Shown here: piece by piece, positions 15,653-23,895 of the stretch
Position numbering within the stretch: position 1 is the first letter of the stretch
Layout of the letters: each line of letters begins with the position of its first letter
Source: Candidatus Moraniibacteriota bacterium
GTDB taxonomy: Bacteria > Patescibacteriota > Minisyncoccia > Moranbacterales > GCA-2747515
Length of the DNA stretch: 32,028 bases
NCBI GenBank assembly: GCA_018401135.1
Contig: JAGYLL010000009.1
Location: 1-32,028, forward strand
Reading direction: 5' to 3'
The notes under the pieces: model-generated
Seen by the model: only the letters and a program-made list of their open reading frames with translations
What the model was told of the DNA's origin: nothing
The model's database searches: none
Made by a program: the position numbers and the translations under genes

Positions 15653-15907
15653 TTACCCCCTATTTTTTCTTTTTTCTTCATAAGATTTAAAAAGGTGTCC
15701 GCCTTCTTCAATAGCAGACCCTCTCAAGTTAAAAAAACAATGCTCCTTGCAGTAAATATCTTCTAAAGGACTTACACAAAAGCCCTCTGGATTTTTTTTC
15801 GGTTTGTATCCCGAAACAACCTTGGGACAATAAAACTTACCATGCTCAAGCTCATGTGCTTGTCGTGCATAGAAATGTTCGAGTACCAATATCTTTTCTT
15901 CTGTCAT
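15653..15907 (-). CDS. small four-cysteine protein coupled to yidD, unknown function
   Basis: I do not recognise this 84-residue protein. It contains four cysteines in the middle (FYCPK, GFCVS and IYCKEHCFFN), a spacing that could bind a metal, and His residues near the N-terminus (LEHFYARQAHELEHG). There is no signal peptide or membrane segment. The ATG at 15907 lies 2 bases after the yidD stop and is preceded by GGGG, a plausible ribosome site inside the end of yidD, so translation should be coupled. A terminator follows 17 bases downstream. The close link to YidD suggests a role near membrane-protein insertion or envelope assembly, but this is only positional. Confidence 0.75.
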   Translation of the reverse strand: MTEEKILVLEHFYARQAHELEHGKFYCPKVVSGYKPKKNPEGFCVSPLEDIYCKEHCFFNLRGSAIEEGGHLFKSYEEKRKNRG

Positions 15908-15909
15908 CT

Positions 15910-16179
15910 TTACCCCTTCTTTTGTTTAAGTGTGCCTTTTGGCACGGGATCGTAGCCTCCTGGATTGAATGGGTGACATCGGGATATACGCCCCAATCCC
16001 ATCCAAACTCCTCGCATTACACCAAATCGCTCTATAGCAATATACATATAACGGGAACAGCTTGGATAGAATCGGCACACTTTTAGTCCCAATATTTTTC
16101 CCAAAAAACTATGGTCCAAAGAAAAGCTTTTTTGATAAAGAACTATAAGGAAAAGAAGTATCCTTTTTAATATATTCAT
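15910..16179 (-). CDS. yidD: membrane protein insertion efficiency factor YidD
   Basis: YidD helps YidC insert inner-membrane proteins. The 89-residue product has the full family signature: an amphipathic N-terminal helix ([18 protein letters not shown]), [19 protein letters not shown] with the conserved cysteines, and the closing [14 protein letters not shown]. It usually lies between rnpA and yidC beside the replication origin; neither is present here, and it instead leads a two-gene operon with a four-cysteine protein. A consensus promoter lies just upstream, leaving only about ten bases of leader and no obvious Shine-Dalgarno. Confidence 0.96.
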   Translation of the reverse strand: MNILKRILLFLIVLYQKSFSLDHSFLGKILGLKVCRFYPSCSRYMYIAIERFGVMRGVWMGLGRISRCHPFNPGGYDPVPKGTLKQKKG

Positions 16180-16196
16180 AAAAATACAACCAATCT

Positions 16197-16225
16197 ATTA
16201 TACTAAAATAAAACCATTTTGTCAA
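16197..16225 (-). promoter_or_regulatory. consensus sigma70 promoter of yidD
   Basis: On the minus strand TTGACA (16225-16220) and TATAAT (16202-16197) are both perfect hexamers, separated by exactly 17 bases. It is the best promoter visible in the window. The -10 ends 17 bases before the yidD ATG, so the predicted mRNA leader is about 10 bases. Confidence 0.85.
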
Positions 16226-16443
16226 TAGCTGTTTGTTTTAACTATTCCCTTTAGATGAATGTCTCCGAAGTAATCCATTACCGTTTTTGTTTTTACCGCC
16301 ATTATAACGGATTAGAGTCTTTACATATTCTTGACCCAACTTTCCACATAATACACCATCCTCTGTTTACTTATATTTTTAAATGAGGTTTCTTATGTTT
16401 TATATATAAGCGTTACAATTAACTATGAGCCTACAGATTTTCT
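16226..16443. other. non-coding AT-rich stretch between yidD promoter and GGDEF terminator
   Basis: The gap between yidD and the GGDEF gene is 312 bases. Apart from the yidD promoter on one side and the GGDEF terminator on the other, I see no gene, tRNA or conserved RNA. A 6-base inverted pair (TAATCC at 16271 and GGATTA at 16309) with a 32-base loop is present but too weak to call. Confidence 0.5.
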
Positions 16444-16478
16444 AAAAAAAGAGGACTTCTCTATTACAAGCAGTCCCC
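16444..16478 (-). terminator. rho-independent terminator of the GGDEF gene
   Basis: On the minus strand GGGGACT (16478-16472) pairs with AGTCCTC (16457-16451), seven pairs with one G-U, around a 14-base loop. Seven T residues follow at once (16450-16444, A on the plus strand). It starts 13 bases after the GGDEF stop. Confidence 0.75.
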
Positions 16479-16491
16479 GATACTTTCAATT

Positions 16492-17052
16492 CTATCTACG
16501 CCCCTTGTCTATTTTTTGCAGATTCATATGAAGATCTGCTTTGTGAACAAGGCTCTTTATATCAAGATCCTCCGTTTTGTCTATAGCTATCCCTAGGGTA
16601 TAACTAACACCATAAAGGTGTATTTCCGGTAGCAGTTTTTCAGAAAGTCGCCTTGTAAATACTTCTACTGCATTTTTATCGATATGAAACATAATGACGA
16701 TAAATTCATCGCCATGAGGATGTACAACAGCATCCCCTTCACGAACGCATTGTTTCAATATCTCAGCAACAATACGAAGAACTTCATCTCCCACATAATG
16801 TCCTCTTATATCATTGAGATTTTTGAAACCGTCCATATCAATAAATATAACAGCTGTTTCATTTCCCCTTCGAAAACGTCGCTCTAAAAATTTCTTCCGT
16901 CCAAATTTTCGAGGATCTATGATATTAGGAAGTCCTGTTACAAGATTTTTCCCCACCTTTGCTTCGAGAACTCGTATTCTCCAAAATAAAACACCAAGAG
17001 AAAAACCCCAAACAAAAAAAGAGGCCGTAAAAACTGCATAGTCAAAACACAT
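16492..17052 (-). CDS. membrane-anchored GGDEF-domain protein (putative diguanylate cyclase)
   Basis: GGDEF proteins make the second messenger c-di-GMP from two GTP. The 186-residue product has one N-terminal membrane helix (about residues 5-25, AVFTASFFVWGFSLGVLFW), a short coil and a lone GGDEF domain with no sensor. The nucleotide-binding part is good: LVTGLPN, IFIDMDGFKNLNDIRGHYVGDEVL. The signature itself reads HPHGDEF, where RxGGDEF is usual, so the first Gly and the preceding Arg are both His. RxxD of the inhibitory site is present at the correct spacing (REGD). Some proteins with a changed first Gly are active, so activity is uncertain. The gene is followed by a clear terminator. Confidence 0.85.
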   Translation of the reverse strand: MCFDYAVFTASFFVWGFSLGVLFWRIRVLEAKVGKNLVTGLPNIIDPRKFGRKKFLERRFRRGNETAVIFIDMDGFKNLNDIRGHYVGDEVLRIVAEILKQCVREGDAVVHPHGDEFIVIMFHIDKNAVEVFTRRLSEKLLPEIHLYGVSYTLGIAIDKTEDLDIKSLVHKADLHMNLQKIDKGRR

Positions 17053-17143
17053 TTCTGAATCTCCTGAATAAAAAGAACTGATTCCTTATATAACATAAAA
17101 ACATAGAATAAGCAAGTCTTTATATGCTATGCATAATTTAGCA

Positions 17144-17443
17144 CTATTTTTTGTTTATTATATTTAAAAAAGCTTCGAAGTCATCATCTTCATTTATTCT
17201 ATTTACTCTCTCAAAACCACAAGAAATACATTTATGCACTACAAGAGAATCATTTTCTTTGTATTCCACCCGTATAGGTTCCATAGAGCCTTTACAAAGA
17301 GCTTTTCGATCTCCAGGATACACATCAACATGTTTACTCCACAAACACTTGGGACAATGGTTAGTATATCCATTCCCTTTCGTGAAAAATCCACACTTTT
17401 CACATACAAAATCTTCTTTTTTTCTTTGAAAGCTTATACTCAT
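17144..17443 (-). CDS. RNHCP domain protein
   Basis: The RNHCP family is a small zinc-ribbon-like family of unknown function, named for a motif that here reads TNHCPKCLWSKHVD. Other family features are present: FVCEKCGFF at the start, PGDRKALCKGSMEPI in the middle, and VVHKCISCGFERVNRINEDDDF at the end. Four Cys pairs or half-pairs suggest metal binding. I use the ATG at 17443 (MSISFQRKK, 99 residues); another ATG at 17452 adds three residues and cannot be excluded. About 220 bases of AT-rich sequence separate it from rnhB, and the GGDEF gene lies 91 bases downstream. Confidence 0.9.
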   Translation of the reverse strand: MSISFQRKKEDFVCEKCGFFTKGNGYTNHCPKCLWSKHVDVYPGDRKALCKGSMEPIRVEYKENDSLVVHKCISCGFERVNRINEDDDFEAFLNIINKK

Positions 17444-17452
17444 ATATATCAT

Positions 17453-17672
17453 TGAGAAATATTTTCATCTCTAATCTCTGCTCTTTTACAATTATTCGTT
17501 TTTCTTTTTTTATATTCTATAAATAGGCACTTTCTCTGAAAAAATCCTGATTTTTATTTTTCTTAATCTTTACATAAACTAAAATTATACTAAAAATACT
17601 TTATTTTTTTCCATTAATACTAATATAGAATGAACAATAAGCAAAAACAATACCTATATTTAACAAAAATCT
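17453..17672. other. AT-rich intergenic stretch upstream of the RNHCP gene
   Basis: No gene is seen. A perfect minus-strand TATAAT (17589-17584) could be a -10 for the RNHCP gene, but its -35 region has no good match and the leader would be over 130 bases. No terminator hairpin for rnhB was found. Confidence 0.35.
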
Positions 17673-18380
17673 CTAAATCTCTACGCCGTAGGATCGGAGT
17701 TCTCGAAGGCATTTTTTTACGGGAGCGAAAGATTGCCTATGTTCTGCTATAGGTCCAAAACGTCGAAGTGCTTCCATATGCTCTTTGGTGCCGTATCCTT
17801 TGTGATGGGCAAATCCATAATTTGGAAATGTTTTGTCCAGAAGTATCATTTCTCTATCACGCAAAACTTTTGCTACGATAGAAGCACAGGCAATGCTTTT
17901 TACTTTTTTGTCCCCCCCGATGATAGCTTTTTGCTCTATACTTATCTGAGGAATTTCTTTGTCTCCATCAATAAGAAACATAACCTTTTCTTGTTTGGAT
18001 TTTGTCCCATAGGATGAAACTCGTTTCCACTCAGAAATAGCAGTCTTCATCGCCAAAAAGGTCGCTTGAAGTATATTAATTCTATCGATGGTTTCGGCTG
18101 AAACTCGACCGATACCTATGAAAAAATGTTCTTCCAAGAAAAGAAAAAGGCTTTCTCTCTTTGTATGAGAAAGCTGTTTGGAATCTCGAAGAGACTGCCA
18201 GAATTCTCGATTCTTTGCATCAAAAACACATTGTTTTGTCTTGAGAGAAAGAGCGCAAACAACGACAGGACCTGCAAGAGGACCTCTCCCCACTTCGTCT
18301 ATACCGACAATAGAAGAAAAACCTTTTCGAAGGTATTCTTTTTCTTCATCCCATGTACTTATTTTCGAGAGTATGTGCAT
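17673..18380 (-). CDS. rnhB: ribonuclease HII
   Basis: RNase HII cuts the RNA strand of RNA/DNA hybrids and removes single ribonucleotides from DNA. I start at the ATG at 18380 (MHILSKISTWDEEKEYL), giving 235 residues; the track's further 27 residues have no family likeness. The four acidic active-site residues are in place: IVGIDEVGRGPLAGPVV (Asp, Glu), MFLIDGDKEIP (Asp) and ASIVAKVLRDREM (Asp). HKGYGTKEHMEALRRFGP and HRQSF are typical C-terminal motifs. It is divergent from dnaE, 84 bases apart, so the two replication-related genes may share a promoter region. Confidence 0.96.
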   Translation of the reverse strand: MHILSKISTWDEEKEYLRKGFSSIVGIDEVGRGPLAGPVVVCALSLKTKQCVFDAKNREFWQSLRDSKQLSHTKRESLFLFLEEHFFIGIGRVSAETIDRINILQATFLAMKTAISEWKRVSSYGTKSKQEKVMFLIDGDKEIPQISIEQKAIIGGDKKVKSIACASIVAKVLRDREMILLDKTFPNYGFAHHKGYGTKEHMEALRRFGPIAEHRQSFAPVKKCLRELRSYGVEI

Positions 18381-18464
18381 ATACGCTATACTGTAGCATA
18401 TTGTACCAAAAGAGAGTATGCTATTATAGATATACTTTAAAGAAATCCCTTTTCTACGCAATAT

Positions 18465-21200
18465 ATGTCACGATTTGTCCATCTTCATACTCACTCGCAC
18501 TATTCCCTCCTTGATGGTCTTGGGAAAATAGATGAGCTCCTTGATCGAGCCAAAGAATTAGGAATGAATGCTATGGCACTTACCGACTATGGCAATCTTT
18601 ATGGTGCGGTAGAATGGTGTGTTACTGCCAAAGATCGTGGCATAAAGCCGATCATTGGATGTGAAATGTATGTGACAAAAGATATGAGAAGTCAGGGAAA
18701 TGGTCCTGATGACAAGAGACGCTATCACATTACCCTTCTTGTTGAAAATCAAACGGGGTACAAAAACCTTCTCAAGCTCGTAACCCTTTCGTATTTGGAA
18801 GGATTTAATGATAAGCCACGTATAGACAAAGAAACACTTGCTCTCTATCACGAAGGACTTATCGCTCTTTCTGGTTGTCATGAAGGTGAGGTTCCAAGTA
18901 TGGCCAAAACAGGAAATGTAAAAAAAACGAAAAAGATAGCGCTCGAATATCAAGCTATTTTTGGAAAAGATAATTTCTTTCTTGAGATTCAAGACCATCC
19001 ACAATCAAAGGATCAAAAGATCATAAATGAAACACTTATAACTCTCTCCAAAGAAAATGATTTCCCTCTCGTTGCCACAGCAGACATTCACTACATATAT
19101 CCACAAGACGCTCCTGTTCAAGATATTCTTCTTTGTATACAAACAAACAGAAAAGTATACGAAAAAGATCGTATGAATTATATGGACTATGATCTTTCTC
19201 TGCGTTCTCCAGAAGATATGGAGAGAATATTTGCCCATATTCCTGAAGCTATCGAGAATACGGCAAAAATTGCTGATCGATGTAATTTTCAAATAAAACT
19301 TGGGGAGACAGAACTTCCTACCTATCCCCTTCCCGATGGAGAAACGCCTGATTCTTATCTTCGCCAACTCACCCTCGAAGGACTTAGTCGTCATTACAAA
19401 GATGATGAAATCACACAAGAGCACCGAGAGCGAATGGAATACGAACTCGATATTATACAAAAGACGGGGTATAGTGCATACTTTCTTATCGTGCAAGATT
19501 TTATCAACTGGGCAAAAAGACAAGGTATCGTGGTTGGTCCTGGAAGAGGATCGGCTGCGGGAAGCTTTGTCTCCTATCTCGTGGGAATTACCAATATTGA
19601 TCCTATAAAGTATCATCTTCTTTTTGAACGATTTCTTAATCCCGAGCGTGTCTCTATGCCTGATGTAGACATTGACTTTGCCGATGATCGTCGTGATGAT
19701 GTTTTGGATTATTGTCGCCAAAAGTATGGCAAAGATCACGTTGCTCATATCATCACCTTTGGAACTATGGCCGCACGAGCCGCTATTCGTGATGCAGGAA
19801 GAGCGCTTGGTCTCCCCTATGATTTTTGCGATAAAACTGCCAAGCTGATCCCTATGTTTTCTACTATCAGTCAAACACTTGAGAATGTTCCTGATTTTAA
19901 ACTTCTCTATGATAAAAATGCTGAAGCCAAAAAGCTCATAGCCAGTGCCAAGCGTTTAGAGGGTGTGTGTCGCCATGCTTCTGTCCATGCTTGTGGTATT
20001 GTCATTACCCCAAAACCAGTTTCTGATTATACTCCTATGCAGAGAGTGGCTGGACACGATGAGTATGTAACCCAATATTCTTCTTCTACAAAAACCAGTT
20101 ATGTTGAGAAAATAGGACTTCTCAAAATGGATTTTTTGGGACTCAGAAACTTAACTATCATACAAAACACGCTTCGTATTATAAAAAAAATACATAATCT
20201 CACCATCGAAATAGATGCGATTCCTTTGGATGATGCCAAAACATACGAACTGCTTCAAAAAGGAAAAACAACGGGTGTATTTCAACTCGAATCTTCTGGA
20301 ATGAAACGCTATCTCAAACTTCTCAAACCAACGGTTTTTGAAGATATTATCGCTATGGTTGCTCTCTACAGACCTGGTCCTATGGAGTGGATACCTGATT
20401 TCATCGATGGAAAGCATGGTCGAAAGGTTATAGAATATGTTCATCCTATACTCGAACCTATACTCCAAGAAACGTACGGGGTGGCTGTGTACCAAGAGCA
20501 AGTTATGCGTATAGCTCGAGATCTCGCTGGTTTTACTATGGGAGAGGCGGATGTATTGAGAAAAGCTATGGGAAAGAAAATACTTGAACTCATTCAAGAA
20601 CAAAAAATAAAATTCATTCAAAGATGTGTCGAAAATGGAGTTGCCGAAGAAATTGCTACGAAAGTATTTACGTTTATTGAGCCTTTTGCTGGATATGGAT
20701 TTAATCGATCACATGCTGCTTGCTATGGTCTTATTGGTTATCAAACAGCCTATCTCAAAGCACACTACCCCGCAGAATTTATGGCAGCTCTTATGACTTC
20801 AGATCAAGATAATTCTGATCGTATAGCCATAGAAGCAACAGAATGTCGCGATATGGGTATAGAAGTTCTTCCTCCTAATATAAATAAGAGCTTTGAAGAA
20901 TTTGCTGTGGTTTTGGAAGAAGGTGATCCCAAGGATACAAATACTTCTGAAAAAAAGGTTACGCTTCGTTTTGGACTTAATGCTATAAAAAACGTAGGAA
21001 AACCTGTGTGTGCAGAAATTGTTTCTGAAAGAAAAAGAAATGGACCCTATACATCTCTTACACAATTTATCGAACGAGTTCACACACGAGATCTCAATAA
21101 AAAATCTATTGAAGCCTTAGCAAAAGTCGGGGCTTTAGAGGATGTTTCTGAAAGAAATGAAGTGCTTTACGAATATAGAAAATATATTACATTTTTCTAA
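18465..21200 (+). CDS. dnaE: DNA polymerase III alpha subunit, intact catalytic core but truncated at a frameshift
   Basis: This is the replicative polymerase. The open frame of 911 residues holds the PHP domain (FVHLHTHSHYSLLDG, FLEIQDHP, VATADIHYIYP), palm motifs GRGSAAGSFVSYLVGI and PDVDIDFADDRRDDVLDY (about residue 400, catalytic Asp pair), and fingers motifs LYRPGPM, YGVAVYQEQVM, LRKAMGKK and GYGFNRSHAACYGLI. It ends in the helix-hairpin-helix region (SIEALAKVGALEDVSERNEVL), after which the last residues YEYRKYITFF belong to a shifted frame. The family is normally about 1000-1200 residues. The missing clamp-binding motif, OB fold and C-terminal domain are still encoded downstream but out of frame (next entry). 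If translated as is, the protein could polymerise but would lack its clamp tether. Confidence 0.95.
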   Translation: MSRFVHLHTHSHYSLLDGLGKIDELLDRAKELGMNAMALTDYGNLYGAVEWCVTAKDRGIKPIIGCEMYVTKDMRSQGNGPDDKRRYHITLLVENQTGYKNLLKLVTLSYLEGFNDKPRIDKETLALYHEGLIALSGCHEGEVPSMAKTGNVKKTKKIALEYQAIFGKDNFFLEIQDHPQSKDQKIINETLITLSKENDFPLVATADIHYIYPQDAPVQDILLCIQTNRKVYEKDRMNYMDYDLSLRSPEDMERIFAHIPEAIENTAKIADRCNFQIKLGETELPTYPLPDGETPDSYLRQLTLEGLSRHYKDDEITQEHRERMEYELDIIQKTGYSAYFLIVQDFINWAKRQGIVVGPGRGSAAGSFVSYLVGITNIDPIKYHLLFERFLNPERVSMPDVDIDFADDRRDDVLDYCRQKYGKDHVAHIITFGTMAARAAIRDAGRALGLPYDFCDKTAKLIPMFSTISQTLENVPDFKLLYDKNAEAKKLIASAKRLEGVCRHASVHACGIVITPKPVSDYTPMQRVAGHDEYVTQYSSSTKTSYVEKIGLLKMDFLGLRNLTIIQNTLRIIKKIHNLTIEIDAIPLDDAKTYELLQKGKTTGVFQLESSGMKRYLKLLKPTVFEDIIAMVALYRPGPMEWIPDFIDGKHGRKVIEYVHPILEPILQETYGVAVYQEQVMRIARDLAGFTMGEADVLRKAMGKKILELIQEQKIKFIQRCVENGVAEEIATKVFTFIEPFAGYGFNRSHAACYGLIGYQTAYLKAHYPAEFMAALMTSDQDNSDRIAIEATECRDMGIEVLPPNINKSFEEFAVVLEEGDPKDTNTSEKKVTLRFGLNAIKNVGKPVCAEIVSERKRNGPYTSLTQFIERVHTRDLNKKSIEALAKVGALEDVSERNEVLYEYRKYITFF

Positions 21201-22051
21201 GGAAAAAGTAGAAAAGGAAAGTAATCAATCCTCTCTCTTTTCTTCTGCTTCTTTTGACACACCCTCTCTGATTACGAAAGACGGAAGAGGCGACTCGGTT
21301 CCAAAGACTTGCTGGGAAGAGATCTTTAGGTCTTTATGTAAGCGATCATCCAACGTCAGAATACAAAGAATATTTAGAGATGGTTTTTGTCCAGCAATTA
21401 ACAAACTTTCTCTCTCAGTGATAATGATCGATCGGTAAAAATAGGTGGTGTAGTTCAATCTATAAAACAAATTTATCTTAAAAATAAAAATCAATGGCAT
21501 CTGTTACTCTAGAAAATAACTTGGGATCGATAGAATGTCTTGTTTTTCCCAAAATGTATAAAAACTCTGGAAATATGGACAGAGGGGTCTCTCCTTATGA
21601 TAGATGGAAAAATATCAACAAAAGATGGTGAATGTAAACTTATCGTAGATTCAGTAAGTCCTTTAGGAAGAGAAGCTCTCGAAATGCTCGATCGTATAAA
21701 AGCAACCAAGCTGAAAATATGGACAAGAAGTTCAAAATGAATTTAAAAATCACCAGAGAAAATAATCACACAAACTTCATCTAAAGAAGAAAATATTTTT
21801 CAATCGAAGACACTTCTCTTCTTATTCGTATTCCCGAACATACACCCAAAGAAAACTTGAGAAACTCTCTCTTTTTGAGAAATCTTCCAGAAGAACGTAT
21901 TCGGTAAGCCCTTTCTCTTGGGAAAAAACCATACAAACATCCTTCCCACATAGAATATACATGCAAGAAGTTGGAATATCTCTACGAAAAATATTTTCCT
22001 AATATTCTTTTTCACACCTTGAAAGATAGTATTTATATTTTTAGATCTTAG
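21169..22051 (+). pseudogene. dnaE: scrambled 3' portion of dnaE (clamp motif, OB fold, C-terminal domain)
   Basis: Fragments of the DnaE C-terminus appear in order but hop between frames. NIENILHFSKEKVEKESNQSSLFSS is shifted by +1, with an extra T in CTTT at 21166-21168; QSSLF at 21226-21240 is a beta-clamp motif. Then come KTEEATRFQRLA with LGLYVSDHPTSEYKEYLE, then DGFCPAINKLSLS, then DNDRSVKIGGVVQSIKQIY, then VTLENNLGSIECLVFPKMY (OB fold), then LLMIDGKISTKDGECKLIV, then SIEDTSLLIRIPEHTPKEN. An in-frame TAA follows NLPEERIR, after which YTCKKLEYLYEKYFP continues to a TAG at 22049-22051. At least seven frame changes are needed. Reassembled, the gene would be about 1190 codons, the full family size. 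Protein-level likeness is well kept, so the damage is recent or is local sequence error. Confidence 0.85.
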
Positions 22052-22082
22052 TTCTTGAGTTATTTTTATTGCTTTATTTTAT

Positions 22083-23849
22083 ATGAAAGAAATATCTTCT
22101 TACCCCATAGAAACTCTCCGTCATAGCTGTGCTCACCTTTTAGCATCAGCGGTACTTAAACTTTTTCCCGAGACAAAGCTCGGTATGGGACCTTCTATTG
22201 AAAATGGTTTTTATTATGATTTTCACTGTAAGCAATCTTTATCTACACAAGATCTCAAAAAAATAGAAAAAGTGATGCGAAAAAGTATTCAAGAAAATCA
22301 TCCTTTTACTAAAATTATTCTTTCTACAAATTCTGCTCTAGAAAAATATACCCTCTTTGATCAACCCTACAAAAGAGAAATTCTCAAAGATTTACAAGAA
22401 AAAGGAACACAGGAAGTTTCTTTGTATCAAACGGGTGAATTTGTTGATCTTTGCTCTGGTCCTCACGTCGATTCTTCTGGTGAAATTCCCCTCTATGGTT
22501 TTGCTCTCGATCGTATTGCTGGAGCCTACTGGAAAGGAGATTCTACACAAGATCAACTTCAGCGTATTTATGGTCTTCTTTTTTTGACAAAAGAAGAGCT
22601 TCAAGATTATCTTATTTCTCGACAAGAAGCCAAAAAACGAGATCATAAAAAGCTTGGAAAAGAACTTGATCTTTTTTATTTTGATGATGCTGTCGGAAAA
22701 GGTCTCCCTCTCTGGACTCCCAAAGGAACCATTATCAAACACGAGCTTTCTGAATATGTACGAACACTTGAAAAAAAGTATGGTTATGATCATGTAGAAA
22801 CTCCCTTTATCGGAAATGAGAAACTTTACAAAATTTCTGGACACCTCGACCACTACAAAGATAATATGTACGCCCCTATTGATATGGATGGAGAGAAATT
22901 TTATCTCCGTCCTATGGCATGTCCTCATCACATACGACTTTTGCAAAGAAAACCTCTTAGTTATAAGGATCTTCCTGTCCGCTATGCTGAAATAGCCGAT
23001 TATTCTCGTTTTGAGAAATCTGGTGAACTTATGGGTATGATACGATTGCGAAAATTTCAACTTACCGATGGTCATCTCTTTGTTACACCTGAACAACTCA
23101 AAGAAGAATTTAAGGATGTGTGTACAATGATTGGGGAAGGAATGAAAAAACTTGGTCTTGAAAATGTTGTTTCTTATCGTTTCTCCAAAAGAGATCCTAA
23201 GAATAAAGAGAAGTACTATCCCGATGACACTCTTTGGAATACGGCTGAAAATCTTATGAAAGAAGCTCTCGATGAAATGGATTTTGAGTATAAAGAGGCT
23301 GAAGATGAAGCTGCTTTTTATGGACCAAAACTTGATGTACAAGGAAAAAATGTCAATGGTAAAGAAGACACTCTTTTTACAGCCCAAATCGATTTTCTCC
23401 TTCCTGAAAAATTTAATATTCTCTATACCGATAAAGACGGTACACAAAAACGTCCTGTTATGATTCATCGAAGCACCATTGGATCTCTGGAACGAATTTT
23501 CGCTTTCCTTATAGAGCATTATGCTGGAGCTTTTCCACTCTGGCTCGCACCTGTTCAAATAGCACTCTTACCTGTATCAGAAAAATTTCGAGACGAAGCC
23601 ATTTCTCTCAAGAAGATGTTTGAAAAAGAAAATATTCGAGTACATCTCTGTGATGATGATATTTCTCTTGGAAAGCGTATTCATGAAATGGAGAAACAGA
23701 AAATTCCTCTTCTTGCCATTCTTGGAGAAAAAGAAGTTTCTTCCCAAACACTTACTCTGAGAGAAATAGGAGAGAAGAAAATATTCCAAAGAGAAAATGT
23801 TTCCATAAAAGAATGTCTCGAACAATTAAAAAAAGAAATACAAAAATAA
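22083..23849 (+). CDS. thrS: threonyl-tRNA synthetase lacking the TGS domain
   Basis: The enzyme charges tRNA-Thr and edits mischarged serine. At 588 residues it lacks the usual N-terminal TGS domain and starts directly with the editing domain (HSCAHLLASAVLKLFP with the HxxxH site, and VDLCSGPHVDSSGEI with C-x3-H). The class II core is complete: motif 2 region YAEIADYSRFEKSGELMGMIRLRKFQ, zinc-binding RPMACPHH and TDGHLF, and motif 3 MIHRSTIGSLERI. The C-terminal anticodon-binding domain begins at LWLAPVQIALLPV. The ATG at 22083 lies 32 bases after the remnant end of dnaE, with no TGS-coding sequence upstream, so the loss is genuine and not a start error. Confidence 0.96.
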   Translation: MKEISSYPIETLRHSCAHLLASAVLKLFPETKLGMGPSIENGFYYDFHCKQSLSTQDLKKIEKVMRKSIQENHPFTKIILSTNSALEKYTLFDQPYKREILKDLQEKGTQEVSLYQTGEFVDLCSGPHVDSSGEIPLYGFALDRIAGAYWKGDSTQDQLQRIYGLLFLTKEELQDYLISRQEAKKRDHKKLGKELDLFYFDDAVGKGLPLWTPKGTIIKHELSEYVRTLEKKYGYDHVETPFIGNEKLYKISGHLDHYKDNMYAPIDMDGEKFYLRPMACPHHIRLLQRKPLSYKDLPVRYAEIADYSRFEKSGELMGMIRLRKFQLTDGHLFVTPEQLKEEFKDVCTMIGEGMKKLGLENVVSYRFSKRDPKNKEKYYPDDTLWNTAENLMKEALDEMDFEYKEAEDEAAFYGPKLDVQGKNVNGKEDTLFTAQIDFLLPEKFNILYTDKDGTQKRPVMIHRSTIGSLERIFAFLIEHYAGAFPLWLAPVQIALLPVSEKFRDEAISLKKMFEKENIRVHLCDDDISLGKRIHEMEKQKIPLLAILGEKEVSSQTLTLREIGEKKIFQRENVSIKECLEQLKKEIQK

Positions 23850-23895
23850 AAGAGGGCTCAAGAAATATTGTTTATTCCCTAACCCCCTCATTGCT

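Noticed and set aside
16271-16314. Inverted pair TAATCC/GGATTA between yidD and the GGDEF gene
   Set aside because: Six bases with a 32-base loop is expected by chance in AT-rich DNA, and no T tract follows.
19005-19874. 289-residue minus-strand ORF opposite dnaE
   Set aside because: Antisense to the DnaE catalytic core with Ser/Arg/Ile-rich composition; a shadow ORF.
22392-23558. 388-residue minus-strand ORF opposite thrS
   Set aside because: It is fully antisense to a well-conserved gene, has low-complexity Phe/Ile/Lys-rich sequence and no recognisable domain; it is a shadow of thrS codon usage.
23850-23895. Possible hairpin GAGGG...CCCTC between thrS and the 127-residue gene
   Set aside because: The arms are only five bases with a long loop and no T tract, so a terminator cannot be supported.
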